Assembly: GCA_001797465.1 (NCBI GenBank)
Contig: MGPQ01000020.1
Coordinates: 62,001-126,000 of the forward strand
Reading direction: 5' to 3'
Origin: Deltaproteobacteria bacterium GWB2_55_19
GTDB lineage: Bacteria; Desulfobacterota; GWC2-55-46
DNA: 64,000 bases
Shown in pieces: positions 26,666 through 35,644 of this stretch (its first letter is position 1; every line of letters begins with the position of its first letter). Below the pieces are notes generated by a model, which did not search any database, had not been told where the DNA came from, and was given only the letters and a program-made list of their open reading frames with translations. The translations under genes and the position numbers were made by a program.

Positions 26666-27880
26666 ATGAAGAAGGTTAAAAAAGTCGTCCTTGCGTACTC
26701 CGGCGGGCTTGATACGTCCGTCATAATGAAGTGGCTGATCGAGCGCTACGAATGCGAGTGCATAGCGTTTTCCGCGGACATCGGCCAGGGCTCCGAGTTA
26801 AAGGGTCTTAAAGAGAAGGCCCTGTCCACCGGCGCGTCCAAGATATACATAAAGGACCTCCGTGAAGAGTTCGTCTCGGACTTCGTATTCCCGATGCTCC
26901 GCGCGGCCTCCGTATACGAGGGGCATTATCTCCTCGGCACCTCCATCGCGAGGCCTTTGATAGCAAAGGCGCAGATGGAGATAGCGAAAGCGGAAAAGGC
27001 CGACAGCGTCTCGCACGGCGCGACCGGCAAGGGGAACGACCAGGTGAGGTTCGAGCTCACCTATTACGCGATAGACCCGCACATACACGTCATCGCCCCC
27101 TGGAGAGAGTGGGATATGAAGGGCAGGGCAGACCTCATACGCTACGCCAAGAGGCACGGCATACCGGTGCCGGTGACGAAGTCCAAGCCATACAGCTCAG
27201 ACAGGAACCTCTTCCACATTAGCTTCGAGGGCGGCATACTCGAAGACCCGTGGGCCGAGCCGCCGTCTGACATGTTCGTGCTGACGCGCTCCCCGGAAAA
27301 GGCCCCGGCAAAGCCGACCTATCTGGAAATTGGTTTTGAGAGCGGCGACCCGGTCTCGATAGACGGCAAGAAGCTTACGCCAGCAAGGCTCCTTGAGAGG
27401 CTTAACGAAATCGGCGGCGTAAACGGCATAGGCAGGGTCGACATGGTCGAGAGCCGATACGTCGGGATAAAATCGCGCGGCGTGTACGAGACCCCCGGCG
27501 GCACCGTCCTCCACTCGGCGAGGAGGGCGGTCGAGTCCATCACCATGGACAGGGAGCTACTGCATCTGCGCGACAGCCTCACTCAGAGGTACTCCGACCT
27601 CGTGTACAACGGCTACTGGTACTCGCCGGAGAGAAAGGCCCTTCAGGGGCTGATTGATGAGGCGACGTCCGCTGTAACGGGCATAGCGAGGATGAAGTTA
27701 TATAAGGGCAACGTGATGGTCGTCGGCAGAAAGGCCGAGGCCTCGCTCTACCGTCCTGACTTCGCGACCTTTGAGGAAGACATGGTCTACGACCAGAAGG
27801 ACGCCGAGGGGTTCATAAAGATAAACGCGCTCCGCCTTAAGATAAACGCGATGGTCGAAAAGGACCTGAAGAGGAGATAG
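26666..27880 (+). CDS. argG: Argininosuccinate synthase
   Basis: A 404-residue enzyme joining citrulline and aspartate with ATP. The P-loop-like [25 protein letters not shown], and [15 protein letters not shown] with [19 protein letters not shown] identify it. It is the last arg gene of this cluster; argH is not in the window. The next gene starts two bases after the stop. Confidence 0.98.
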   Translation: MKKVKKVVLAYSGGLDTSVIMKWLIERYECECIAFSADIGQGSELKGLKEKALSTGASKIYIKDLREEFVSDFVFPMLRAASVYEGHYLLGTSIARPLIAKAQMEIAKAEKADSVSHGATGKGNDQVRFELTYYAIDPHIHVIAPWREWDMKGRADLIRYAKRHGIPVPVTKSKPYSSDRNLFHISFEGGILEDPWAEPPSDMFVLTRSPEKAPAKPTYLEIGFESGDPVSIDGKKLTPARLLERLNEIGGVNGIGRVDMVESRYVGIKSRGVYETPGGTVLHSARRAVESITMDRELLHLRDSLTQRYSDLVYNGYWYSPERKALQGLIDEATSAVTGIARMKLYKGNVMVVGRKAEASLYRPDFATFEEDMVYDQKDAEGFIKINALRLKINAMVEKDLKRR

Positions 27881-27881
27881 G

Positions 27882-28658
27882 TTGAAGGTCTGCAGGTTTT
27901 CATTCGAGGGCAGGGCCTCTTACGGAATAGTGGAGAATGAAACGGTCTTCGAGGCCGACGGCGACCCGTTCAAAGAAGGCCTCTCCGGCCTTAAAAAGAA
28001 CGGCAGGAAGGCGGCGGTCTCAAGCGTTAAGCTCCTTGCCCCTTGCGAGCCGACGAAAATAGCGGCGATAGGCCTAAATTACAAGGCCCATGCGGCCGAG
28101 TTCAACAAGCCTTTGCCTGAAGAGCCGATGCTCTTCCTTAAACCCTCCACCGCCGTAATCGGCCCGGATGAGGCAATAGTCTACCCGTCGCATATGTCAC
28201 ACAGGGTCGACTACGAAGGAGAGCTCGCAATCGTTATAGGCAGGAGGGCGAAGGACGTCCCAGTTGATAAGGCGCGGGAGTACATACTCGGGTACACGTG
28301 CTTTAATGACGTCACCGCCCGGGACCTCCAGGGCAAGGACATACAGTATTCGAGGGCAAAGGGCTTCGATACATTCGCCTGCGTGGGTCCCTGGATAGAG
28401 ACGGAACTCGACCCGGGGGACCTCCGCATAACGAGTTTTCTTAATGGAGAGAAGAGGCAGGACACCTCGACCGGGGATATGATATTCGATTGCTTCAGGC
28501 TCTTGAGCTTCGTTTCATTTGTCATGACGCTCCTTCCTGGCGATATCATAGCCACCGGCACGCCATCGGGCGTGGGAAAGATGAAGCCCGGCAACACCGT
28601 AGAGGTGTCGATTGAAGGCATAGGCGTACTTAGAAATATTGTCGTTGCAAGGCAATAA
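27882..28658 (+). CDS. Fumarylacetoacetate hydrolase (FAH) family protein
   Basis: A 258-residue FAH-fold enzyme. [24 protein letters not shown] and the metal ligands (Glu-x-Glu in [11 protein letters not shown], Asp in [11 protein letters not shown]) with the end [13 protein letters not shown] are typical. Such enzymes hydrolyse, decarboxylate or tautomerise 2-oxo acids (oxaloacetate keto-enol tautomerase or acylpyruvase activity is common). The exact substrate cannot be read from sequence. TTG start two bases after argG (GAGGAGATAGG upstream), so it is co-transcribed with the arginine genes. Confidence 0.88.
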   Translation: MKVCRFSFEGRASYGIVENETVFEADGDPFKEGLSGLKKNGRKAAVSSVKLLAPCEPTKIAAIGLNYKAHAAEFNKPLPEEPMLFLKPSTAVIGPDEAIVYPSHMSHRVDYEGELAIVIGRRAKDVPVDKAREYILGYTCFNDVTARDLQGKDIQYSRAKGFDTFACVGPWIETELDPGDLRITSFLNGEKRQDTSTGDMIFDCFRLLSFVSFVMTLLPGDIIATGTPSGVGKMKPGNTVEVSIEGIGVLRNIVVARQ

Positions 28659-28693
28659 ATAAGATACAAGGAAAGTCAAGGAGGTAGCACCGA

Positions 28694-29932
28694 ATGCCGG
28701 AAGATTACATACAGGGGTTGTTCGCCGAGAGGATCGGCGGGGCCGCCTTCGGGACAAGCACGAAGCTCTACAAGTTCGAGAAGATAAAGAGGGCGAAGGC
28801 CGAGGCGAAGAGGGTAAGCCCCAATACGGAGCTGTTGGACTTCGGCGTGGGTGAGCCGGACGAGATGGCATTCCCTATTGTGGTAGAGGCGTTGAAGCAC
28901 GAGTGCGCCAAGCCTGAGAACAGGGGGTATTCGGATAATGGCATATTCGAGCTGAAAGAAGCCGCGGCAAAATACCTTGAAAAGGTCTATGGCGTAGCCG
29001 GCATCGACCCCGCGAAGGAGATAATACACTCCATAGGCTCGAAGCCCGCGCTCGCCATGCTCCCGGACGCGTTCATAAACTCCGGCGACGGCGTACTTAT
29101 GACCGCGCCCGGCTACCCGATCCTCGCCACCCACGCCGAGTGGAACAACGGGCGCGTGGTGAGGCTACCGTTGAAGGAGGAGAACGGCTTCCTCCCGGAC
29201 CTCGACGCCCTGACCCCGGCGGACCTCAAGGGCATAAAGCTCCTATACCTCAACTACCCGAACAACCCGACTGGCGCGACGGCTACTCCTGAATTCTTCG
29301 CCAGGGTCGTCGAGTTCGCGCGCCGGAACAGGATACTCGTAGTGCACGACGCGGCATACGCCGCGCTCTCCTACGAGGGCAGGCCGTTGAGCTTCCTGTC
29401 CGTCGAAGGCGCAAAGGAAGTGGGCATCGAGATACACTCGTTCTCAAAGGCCTTCAACATGACCGGCTGGAGGCTCGCCTTTGTCGCAGGCAACGAGCGT
29501 GCCGTAGCGGCATACGGCCACGTGAAGGACAATTACGATTCCGGCCAGTTCATCGCCATACAGAAGGCGGGGATCTACGCCCTCGACCATACGGAGATAA
29601 CCGAGAAGATATCGGCCAAGTACAAGCGGAGGTTGAAGCTCATGGTCGACGCCCTTAACGTATCCGGCTTTTCCGCCGTTATGCCGAAGGGCTCGTTCTA
29701 TATCTATGTCAGGGCCCCCAAAAGGGCGAAGAGAGGCGAGGCGTTATTCGAGACCGCCGAGGACGTCTCAGAGTTCCTCATAAGAGAGGCGCACATATCG
29801 ACCGTGCCCTGGGACGATGTGGGGAGCTATCTCCGGTTCTCGGCGACCTTCGCGGCAAAGGATAAGGACGACGAGTACAGGGTCATCGAGGAGATGAAGA
29901 AGAGGCTCAAGGCCCTGGAGCTTGAGTTCTGA
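28694..29932 (+). CDS. dapL: LL-diaminopimelate aminotransferase
   Basis: A 412-residue class I/II PLP aminotransferase. LDFGVGEPDEMAFP, the substrate-binding YPNNPTGA, the PLP Lys in HSFSKAFNMTGWRLAF and the late Arg in YLRFSATFA are present. It resembles the DapL2 group, which converts tetrahydrodipicolinate straight to LL-diaminopimelate for lysine and cell wall. Class I aminotransferases are easily confused, but the DapL-like start (ERIGGAAFGTSTKLYKFEKIK) supports the call. Start ATG at 28694 after AAGGAGG. Confidence 0.85.
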   Translation: MPEDYIQGLFAERIGGAAFGTSTKLYKFEKIKRAKAEAKRVSPNTELLDFGVGEPDEMAFPIVVEALKHECAKPENRGYSDNGIFELKEAAAKYLEKVYGVAGIDPAKEIIHSIGSKPALAMLPDAFINSGDGVLMTAPGYPILATHAEWNNGRVVRLPLKEENGFLPDLDALTPADLKGIKLLYLNYPNNPTGATATPEFFARVVEFARRNRILVVHDAAYAALSYEGRPLSFLSVEGAKEVGIEIHSFSKAFNMTGWRLAFVAGNERAVAAYGHVKDNYDSGQFIAIQKAGIYALDHTEITEKISAKYKRRLKLMVDALNVSGFSAVMPKGSFYIYVRAPKRAKRGEALFETAEDVSEFLIREAHISTVPWDDVGSYLRFSATFAAKDKDDEYRVIEEMKKRLKALELEF

Positions 29933-29933
29933 C

Positions 29934-29960
29934 AAAAAGGGCCCTTCGGGGCCCTTGCGG
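29934..29960 (+). terminator. UUCG-capped hairpin after dapL
   Basis: A perfect 8-bp stem (AAGGGCCC at 29937-29944, GGGCCCTT at 29949-29956) closed by TTCG, the very stable tetraloop, directly after the dapL stop. The T-run that follows is short (GCGGTTT), so termination may be partial; folK starts about 20 bases later. Confidence 0.6.
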
Positions 29961-29978
29961 TTTATGGGCAGGGGGCGG

Positions 29979-30470
29979 ATGGGCGAGAGGGTTTTCATAG
30001 CCATAGGGTCGAACCTCGGCGACAGGGAAGCGAACTGCCGGAGCGCGATAGAGCATCTTAAAGGCGATCCACGCGTGCGGGTCATAAAGGAGAGTGCCTT
30101 CTACGAGACCGAGCCCTGGGGCAAGACCGAACAGCCGGCGTTCATTAACGCGGCCGTTGAGATAGAGACAGACCTTGCCCCAAAGGAGCTCCTCGCGCTT
30201 TTAAAGAATATCGAAGATCGGGTCGGGAGAAAGGCGCGGGAACGCTGGGGCCCGAGGGAGATAGACCTCGATATAATCTTTTACGGCGACAGGGTCATAA
30301 AGGAAGAGGGGCTCACTATCCCTCACCCCGAGGCCCACAACCGGCGCTTCGTCATCGAGCCGATTGCGGAGATGGCCCCCGAATTTATCCACCCGGTCCT
30401 TGAGGAAAAGTTATACGACATCCTTATAAGGCTCCATAACAGGCCCGTAAGGAATGAGAGAAAAGAATGA
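29979..30470 (+). CDS. folK: 2-amino-4-hydroxy-6-hydroxymethyldihydropteridine pyrophosphokinase
   Basis: A 163-residue HPPK, normal length, for folate synthesis: transfer of pyrophosphate from ATP to 6-hydroxymethyl-dihydropterin. Motifs: FIAIGSNLGDRE at the start, YETEPWGKTEQPAFINAAVE, and RWGPREIDLDIIFYGD (two catalytic Asp) followed by PHPEAHNRRFVIEP. In-frame starts exist at 29922 and 29964, but the first would overlap dapL and add residues the family lacks. The 3' end overlaps the next gene by 4 bases (ATGA). Confidence 0.93.
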   Translation: MGERVFIAIGSNLGDREANCRSAIEHLKGDPRVRVIKESAFYETEPWGKTEQPAFINAAVEIETDLAPKELLALLKNIEDRVGRKARERWGPREIDLDIIFYGDRVIKEEGLTIPHPEAHNRRFVIEPIAEMAPEFIHPVLEEKLYDILIRLHNRPVRNERKE

Positions 30471-30742
30471 AACCCGTAATCATCCTCATAATCGTCTTCT
30501 TCGCGGTGAGGCTCCTTAAAAAAAGCCTCCAGAAGAAGACGGCCTCGATGTCCGCTTCTGAGCAGGCGGCAGGCGGCGCCCGCATCCCCAATAAAGGCGC
30601 GGAGAAGCGCGGGGAGGAGATGGTCCTTGACCCCGTGTGCGGCTCATATGTCCCGGAGAGCTCGGCCTTATCCGCGAAGAGGGGCGGCGAGACGGCTCAT
30701 TTTTGCTCGCCTGACTGCCGGGATAAGTTCTTGAACGGCTGA
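30467..30742 (+). CDS. Small membrane-anchored YHS-type metal-binding protein
   Basis: A 91-residue protein. Residues 2-15 are a hydrophobic anchor, a Lys/Ala-rich linker follows, and the C-terminus has a YHS/TRASH-like zinc site: DPVCGSYVPES then HFCSPDCRDKF. Such domains bind metals in transporters and oxygenases; as a stand-alone anchored form it is often found beside folK or other genes without known role. It overlaps folK by 4 bases and ends the operon; a terminator lies 70 bases downstream. Confidence 0.82.
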   Translation: MKPVIILIIVFFAVRLLKKSLQKKTASMSASEQAAGGARIPNKGAEKRGEEMVLDPVCGSYVPESSALSAKRGGETAHFCSPDCRDKFLNG

Positions 30743-30810
30743 AAAGCCCCTTCCATAAATCAGTTGACGCGGAGATTTTACCTTGTTATCCTAAAAAGTA
30801 CGCGTTGAGA

Positions 30811-30841
30811 GCGGGATTTTTTGCTTAAATCCCGCGTTTTT
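30811..30841 (+). terminator. Rho-independent terminator
   Basis: Stem GCGGGATTT (30811-30819) with AAATCCCGC (30827-30835), a 7-base loop and GTTTTTGTT after it. It separates the folK operon from the aldolase operon. Confidence 0.85.
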
Positions 30842-30888
30842 GTTATATTTTTACGATAAAATCAGATTGGTAAGAAGGAGGGCTCATA

Positions 30889-31692
30889 ATGGATTGGGGC
30901 ATGAAGAACCGCTTATCGAAGATCATACGGACAGAGACCGGCAGGACCGTGATGCTCGCCGTCGACCACGGGTACTTCCTGGGGCCGACTACCGGGCTTG
31001 AGTCCCCGGGCAAGACCGTAGCGCCGCTTATCCCTTACGCGGACACGCTCATGCTCACAAGGGGCGTTTTGAGGTCGTGCGTCGACGCGACAACCAACAT
31101 CCCCATAGTGCTCCGCGTATCCGGCGGCACGTCCATACTCGGCAACCTCGCCGACGAGGGGACGACCGTCTCGATGAAGGACGCGCTCCGCCTGAACGTC
31201 GCCGGTGTGGCCCTCTCCATATTCGTAGGCTCCGATCTTGAGAGAAAGACCCTTCTTGCGCTAGCCGACATCGTGAACGAGGCAGAGGAGTACGGGGTCC
31301 CGGTCCTCGCCGTCACTGCAGTCGGAAAAGAGATGGTGAGGGACGCGCGGTATCTTGGACTCGCATGCAGGATAGCGGCGGAACTCGGCGCGCACCTGGT
31401 AAAGACCTACTACTGCGACGACTTCGAGAAGGTAGTCCGGAACTGCCCTGTCCCGGTAGTCATCGCCGGCGGAAAGAAGATACCAGAGAAGGAAGCGATA
31501 GAGCTGTCCTACAACGCCGTTACAAGGGGCGCGGTAGGCGTGGACATGGGCCGTAACATATTCCAGTCCGATAACCCGGTATCCATGATAAGGACCGTAA
31601 GGGAGATAGTCCATAAGGATCTCAAACCCGACCAGGCGTGGGACATGTTCAATACGCTTGTTAACGAGAACAAGGAAAAGGCGTTCGCCTGA
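30889..31692 (+). CDS. Class I aldolase of the DhnA/LsrF family
   Basis: A 267-residue TIM-barrel protein. MDWGMKNRLSKI and GRTVMLAVDHGYFLGPTTGLE are strikingly like LsrF; the Schiff-base Lys is in HLVKTYY, and VVIAGGKKIPEKEA plus GVDMGRNIFQSDNP form the phosphate site. DhnA-family members act as fructose-bisphosphate aldolase, as archaeal ADTH synthase, or as LsrF, which thiolyses phosphorylated autoinducer-2. No lsr transport or kinase genes are near, so LsrF function is doubtful. The product overlaps an alcohol dehydrogenase gene by one base, implying a joint pathway. ATG start after AAGGAGGG. Confidence 0.85.
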   Translation: MDWGMKNRLSKIIRTETGRTVMLAVDHGYFLGPTTGLESPGKTVAPLIPYADTLMLTRGVLRSCVDATTNIPIVLRVSGGTSILGNLADEGTTVSMKDALRLNVAGVALSIFVGSDLERKTLLALADIVNEAEEYGVPVLAVTAVGKEMVRDARYLGLACRIAAELGAHLVKTYYCDDFEKVVRNCPVPVVIAGGKKIPEKEAIELSYNAVTRGAVGVDMGRNIFQSDNPVSMIRTVREIVHKDLKPDQAWDMFNTLVNENKEKAFA

Positions 31693-32714
31693 TGAGGGCC
31701 GCTTTTTATTATAACAACAGGGACGTAAGGGTGCAGGAGCTCCCTGTACCGAATATCCGCGAAGGCGAACTGCTCGTCAAGGTCGAGGCGTCCGGCATCT
31801 GCGGTAGCGACGTCATGGAGTGGTACAGGATAAAGAAGGCCCCGCTTGTATTGGGCCATGAGATAGCCGGGACCGTAACGGAGGCCGGCGCGGGCGTCAC
31901 AAAGTTCAAGGTGGGCGACAGGGTGACGGTCGCCCATCATGTGCCGTGCAACTCGTGCAGGTATTGTCTCGCCGGGAACCACTCGGTCTGCGATACGCTC
32001 CGGACGACCAATTTCGACCCCGGCGGGTTCTCCGAGTATCTGAGGGTCCCGGCGATAAATGTGGAGAGAGGCACGTTCAAACTGCCGGACTCCATGACCT
32101 TCGGCGAGGGGACTTTCTCGGAGCCTTTGGGGTGCGTGGTGCGCGGCATGCGCGCGGCGCGCTTCGAGCCGGGGAAAACCGTCCTCGTCATAGGCTCAGG
32201 CATGTCCGGGCTACTCTACATTAGGCTCGCAAAGGCCCTTGGCGCCGGGAAGATAATCGCGACCGACATAAGCGATTATAGATTGAACGCCGCTAAGGCG
32301 TCGGGCGCCGACCTTGTATTAAAGGCTGACTCAGACGTGCCGGCAGAGGTCAGAAAGTTCCTCGGCAGGCTCGCCGACATCGTAGTAGTGTGCGTGGCGC
32401 GGGACTCCGCGTTTACGCAGGCGTTAAAGTCGGTGGACAAGGGCGGAGTGGTCTCGTTTTTTGCGCCCAAGGAGCCGGGAGAGACCTTCCCCATACCGAT
32501 GTTCGACCTCTGGAGGGACAATATAACGATAGTCCACTCCTACGCCTCCCCGCCGCTCGATACGCAGACGGCGCTCGACCTCATCGAATCGAAGAGGGTG
32601 CCTGTCGAGGACCTCATCACTCACAGGCTCAAGCTGGACGAAGCCCAGGAGGGGTTCTCTCTTGCGGCCGGGGCAGGGGACTCGATAAAGGTCGTAATAG
32701 AGCCGAACCGCTGA
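31692..32714 (+). CDS. Zinc-dependent alcohol dehydrogenase (sorbitol/threonine dehydrogenase-like)
   Basis: A 340-residue medium-chain dehydrogenase. Catalytic zinc ligands: Cys in GICGSDV and His-Glu in LGHEIAG; structural zinc Cys cluster in CNSCRYCLAGNHSVC; NAD(P)-binding LVIGSGMSGLLYIRLAK followed by an acidic Asp (IIATDISDYR), which favours NAD. The substrate is probably a polyol, sugar phosphate or aldol product of the aldolase encoded just upstream, with which it overlaps by one base (TGATG). Confidence 0.9.
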   Translation: MRAAFYYNNRDVRVQELPVPNIREGELLVKVEASGICGSDVMEWYRIKKAPLVLGHEIAGTVTEAGAGVTKFKVGDRVTVAHHVPCNSCRYCLAGNHSVCDTLRTTNFDPGGFSEYLRVPAINVERGTFKLPDSMTFGEGTFSEPLGCVVRGMRAARFEPGKTVLVIGSGMSGLLYIRLAKALGAGKIIATDISDYRLNAAKASGADLVLKADSDVPAEVRKFLGRLADIVVVCVARDSAFTQALKSVDKGGVVSFFAPKEPGETFPIPMFDLWRDNITIVHSYASPPLDTQTALDLIESKRVPVEDLITHRLKLDEAQEGFSLAAGAGDSIKVVIEPNR

Positions 32715-32730
32715 GACAAGGGATCAACTG

Positions 32731-33591
32731 ATGAGAACAGGTCTTATAATAAAGGCGTCGAACCCCGAGGCCGTAAGGCTCGCTTCAGAGATAGCCGGGT
32801 GGGTCTCGGAGAGAGGTAGCGTTGCCTACGCCGACGCAGGTATCGCCGGCAGGGTCAACGGGGCGGTCTCTGTACCGATTGAGGAGTTCCCGGACGCAAT
32901 CGACGTGCTTATAGTATTGGGCGGCGACGGCACCATGATACACGCCGCGCGATTGCTCGACGGCAGGAAGGTGCCCATACTCGGGGTCAACATGGGCTCG
33001 CTCGGGTTCCTCACATCCATTACCATAAAAGAGGTCTTTCAGATCCTCGAGCGTATTATGAAGGACGACTTCGCGATAGAAGAGAGGATGATGCTCTCGG
33101 TCGTCCACACGCGGGACGGCGAGACGATATCGAAGTTCAAGGTCCTCAACGACGCGGTAATAAAGGGCGACAACGCCCGGCTCATAAGGTTGGAGACCCG
33201 CATAAACGAGGAGTACGTCAACACATACAGGGCCGACGGACTTATAGTCGCGTCCCCGACCGGCTCAACCGCCTATTCGCTCTCCGCGAACGGGCCGATA
33301 CTCTATCCGACGATTCACTCGATAATAGTCGCGCCGATATGCCCATTCAACCTGACGAACAGGCCGGTCGTCATACCTGACTGGATGACGGTCGACGTGA
33401 CAGTCGCCCCGGACCAGTCGAACGTCGAGTTGATACTCGACGGCCAGGTCGACGTCCCGCTCCTTACCAACGACACGGTGAAGATAAAAAGGGCGGAGAC
33501 CAGCGTATATCTAATTAAGTATGAGGGAAAGAGCTATTTTGATATACTCAGGGAGAGGCTTATGTGGGAGGTTAAGACGGTAAAGGTCTAA
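32731..33591 (+). CDS. nadK: NAD kinase
   Basis: A 286-residue kinase that makes NADP from NAD. The catalytic GGDGTMIHAARL, LGVNMGSLGFL, the NE/D region LNDAVIKGDNARL and the glycine-rich SPTGSTAYSLSANGPI are all intact. ATG start 16 bases after the dehydrogenase stop, so it may be read from the same promoter. It is followed by a 260-base gap full of hairpins, then recN, a common partner of nadK. Confidence 0.97.
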   Translation: MRTGLIIKASNPEAVRLASEIAGWVSERGSVAYADAGIAGRVNGAVSVPIEEFPDAIDVLIVLGGDGTMIHAARLLDGRKVPILGVNMGSLGFLTSITIKEVFQILERIMKDDFAIEERMMLSVVHTRDGETISKFKVLNDAVIKGDNARLIRLETRINEEYVNTYRADGLIVASPTGSTAYSLSANGPILYPTIHSIIVAPICPFNLTNRPVVIPDWMTVDVTVAPDQSNVELILDGQVDVPLLTNDTVKIKRAETSVYLIKYEGKSYFDILRERLMWEVKTVKV

Positions 33592-33620
33592 AAATTGTTC
33601 TTTTTCCTGATCTCTGCGTC

Positions 33621-33720
33621 AGGTCGGAAATAAAAATGCTCACATATTACCATATATGCTGCGCTTTTTATTTCCGCCCTTCCTTGACCTCAGAAAAAAT
33701 TACTAATTTTTAGAGGTGGC
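33621..33720. other. Hairpin cluster after nadK
   Basis: Two inverted repeats follow nadK. CGGAAATAAAAA (33625-33636) pairs with TTTTTATTTCCG (33665-33676), a perfect 12-bp stem around a 28-base AT-rich middle. Next, CCTC and AAAAATT pair with AATTTTT and GAGG around ACT (about 33688-33718). T-rich strands could end transcription in either direction. No gene fits here. Confidence 0.6.
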
Positions 33721-33730
33721 CTGAAATAAG

Positions 33731-33833
33731 CCCCTCTGATACCAGGGGAGCGAGGGATGAGGCGTACTTTCGTATGTACGCCGGAGTTCCGATTTGACGC
33801 CAACGAAGCAGATGGATTTTTTCACAGCCTCAT
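33731..33833. repeat. Structured intergenic repeat-like element before recN
   Basis: Three nested inverted repeats: CCCCT/AGGGG (33731-33735, 33744-33748), GGCGTAC/GTACGCC (33761-33767, 33776-33782), and outer ATGAGGC/GCCTCAT (33757-33763, 33827-33833). Between them is GACGCCAACGAAGCAGATGG. From memory, similar strings occur as scattered repeats in other proteobacterial genomes; only one copy is in this window. Confidence 0.5.
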
Positions 33834-33851
33834 GCCCTCCCGGACGACTGT

Positions 33852-35639
33852 ATGCTTTCTGAGCTTAACATCAAGGACTTCGCCATAATAGAGGGTCTCG
33901 CCCTCTCCTTCGCGCCCGGCCTCAATATTTTCACGGGAGAGACCGGCGCGGGCAAAAGCATCATCATGGACGCGATAGCGCTTATCCTCGGAGAGCGCGC
34001 TTCGAACGACCTCATAAGGTCTTCGGCGGCGGAGGCGAGGGTTGAGGCGCTCTTCGACCCGTCGCCCGCCTCGGTCGAAGGGGTGCTTAGAGAGGCCGGC
34101 ATCGAGCCTTCGGACACGCTCCTCATAAAGAGGGTCGTCCAGCGGGCCGGGAGGAACAGGATATATATAAACGGATCTCTCGCGACCATCGTCACATTGA
34201 CCGAGGTCGGCAGGCGTCTCATCGACATATACGGCCAGAGCGAGCACCAGTCGCTCACGCGCCCGGAGGAGCACGTAGAGATGCTCGATTCCTTCGGGGG
34301 GCTCAAGGGGCTACGCTCCCACATGGCCGAGCGACACAGGGACTTTCTCGCCCTCAAAAAAGAGCTTGATTCGCTTGCGGCGGAGGCCAAGGGCCTGAAG
34401 GACAGGAAGGACCTCCTCGAATACCAGCTGAAGGAGATATCCTCAGCCGGACTCAAGAAAGGCGAGGACGAGGCGTTACATAAAGAGATAGAGAGGCTCA
34501 ATCACGCCGAAAGGCTTAAAACGGCGTCCAGGATTGCCGAGCGCGAGATATACTCTGACGACGGCTCGATGGTCGAAAGGCTCGGCGCGATCGTAAAGTC
34601 TTTAAAAGACGCTGTCGCGTTCGACGAGAAGTTGAAAAAGGCGGTGGAGCCGCTTGAGTCTTCTCTCATAGGCCTTGAGGACGCCGGGGCGTTTTTGAGG
34701 GACTATTCGGACACGATCGAGGCAGACCCGGATGCGCTTGAGACCGCGCTCTCCCGGATCGACCTCATAGGGAAACTCAGGAAGAAGTACGGAGGCTCGC
34801 TCGAAGAGGTCATAAAAAAAGGGGAGGAACTCTCCGCCGAACTCGAGCTCGCTGGAGGGTCGGACGAGAGGCTGAAGGCCCTTGACGGGCTCGTAGCCGA
34901 GGCGAGAGAAAAGGCGCTCTCGGCGGCGACGGCGCTCACTGAGGCGCGCGTCAACGCGGCAAAAGAGCTTGAGGAGAGGATTGGGGAGGAACTCTCCACC
35001 CTCGGGATGAAGGACGCCGTTTTTCAGGTCTCGATGGATACCGAGAAAAACCCGGACGGCACCGTCCGCCTCAACGAGAAGGGCGCGGACAGGGTAAACT
35101 TCTTCATAGCCCCGAACAAGGGCGAGGGGTTAAAGCCGTTGTCCAGGATAGCCTCCGGAGGGGAACTCTCCCGTATAATGCTCGCCCTTAAAAGCGCGGC
35201 CTCCGCGGGGAAGGTCCCGGCGCTTGTCTTCGATGAGATAGACACAGGCGTCGGCGGCGCCATGGCGCAGGTCGTCGGGCTTAAATTAAAAGAGGTATCG
35301 AGGGGACATCAGGTCCTCTGCATCACGCACCTGCCGCAGATAGCCGCGTTCGCGGACAGACACTTCGGCGTTTCCAAGGAGACGACAAAAGAGGGCAGGA
35401 CCGTAAGCACGGTAAGGGAGCTTAAGGGGGAGGAAACGGTCGAGCAGATATCCGTCATGCTCGGCGGGCTTAAAGTGACTGAGACGACGAGGATGCACGC
35501 GGTTGAGCTAATGGACGCGGCCGCTTCGATGTCTCAAAAGGGGCTTAAAGCGACAAAGCCGCCCGCGCCGCCGGTAACAGTGACAAAGGCGCGCGCGAGA
35601 GAAAAGACGGTAAGCAAGGCTGAGAGCGGAGGGAAGTAA
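33852..35639 (+). CDS. recN: DNA repair protein RecN
   Basis: A 595-residue SMC-like ATPase for double-strand break repair. Walker A GETGAGKSIIMDA near the N-terminus, a long coiled-coil centre (about residues 160-400, rich in Lys, Glu, Leu), then the signature LSRIASGGELSRIML and Walker B ALVFDEIDTGVGG near the C-terminus. The last 30 residues (PPAPPVTVTKAR and on) are a low-complexity tail beyond the usual end. ATG start at 33852, directly after the structured gap. The next gene starts six bases after the stop. Confidence 0.96.
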   Translation: MLSELNIKDFAIIEGLALSFAPGLNIFTGETGAGKSIIMDAIALILGERASNDLIRSSAAEARVEALFDPSPASVEGVLREAGIEPSDTLLIKRVVQRAGRNRIYINGSLATIVTLTEVGRRLIDIYGQSEHQSLTRPEEHVEMLDSFGGLKGLRSHMAERHRDFLALKKELDSLAAEAKGLKDRKDLLEYQLKEISSAGLKKGEDEALHKEIERLNHAERLKTASRIAEREIYSDDGSMVERLGAIVKSLKDAVAFDEKLKKAVEPLESSLIGLEDAGAFLRDYSDTIEADPDALETALSRIDLIGKLRKKYGGSLEEVIKKGEELSAELELAGGSDERLKALDGLVAEAREKALSAATALTEARVNAAKELEERIGEELSTLGMKDAVFQVSMDTEKNPDGTVRLNEKGADRVNFFIAPNKGEGLKPLSRIASGGELSRIMLALKSAASAGKVPALVFDEIDTGVGGAMAQVVGLKLKEVSRGHQVLCITHLPQIAAFADRHFGVSKETTKEGRTVSTVRELKGEETVEQISVMLGGLKVTETTRMHAVELMDAAASMSQKGLKATKPPAPPVTVTKARAREKTVSKAESGGK

Positions 35640-35644
35640 CGGAA

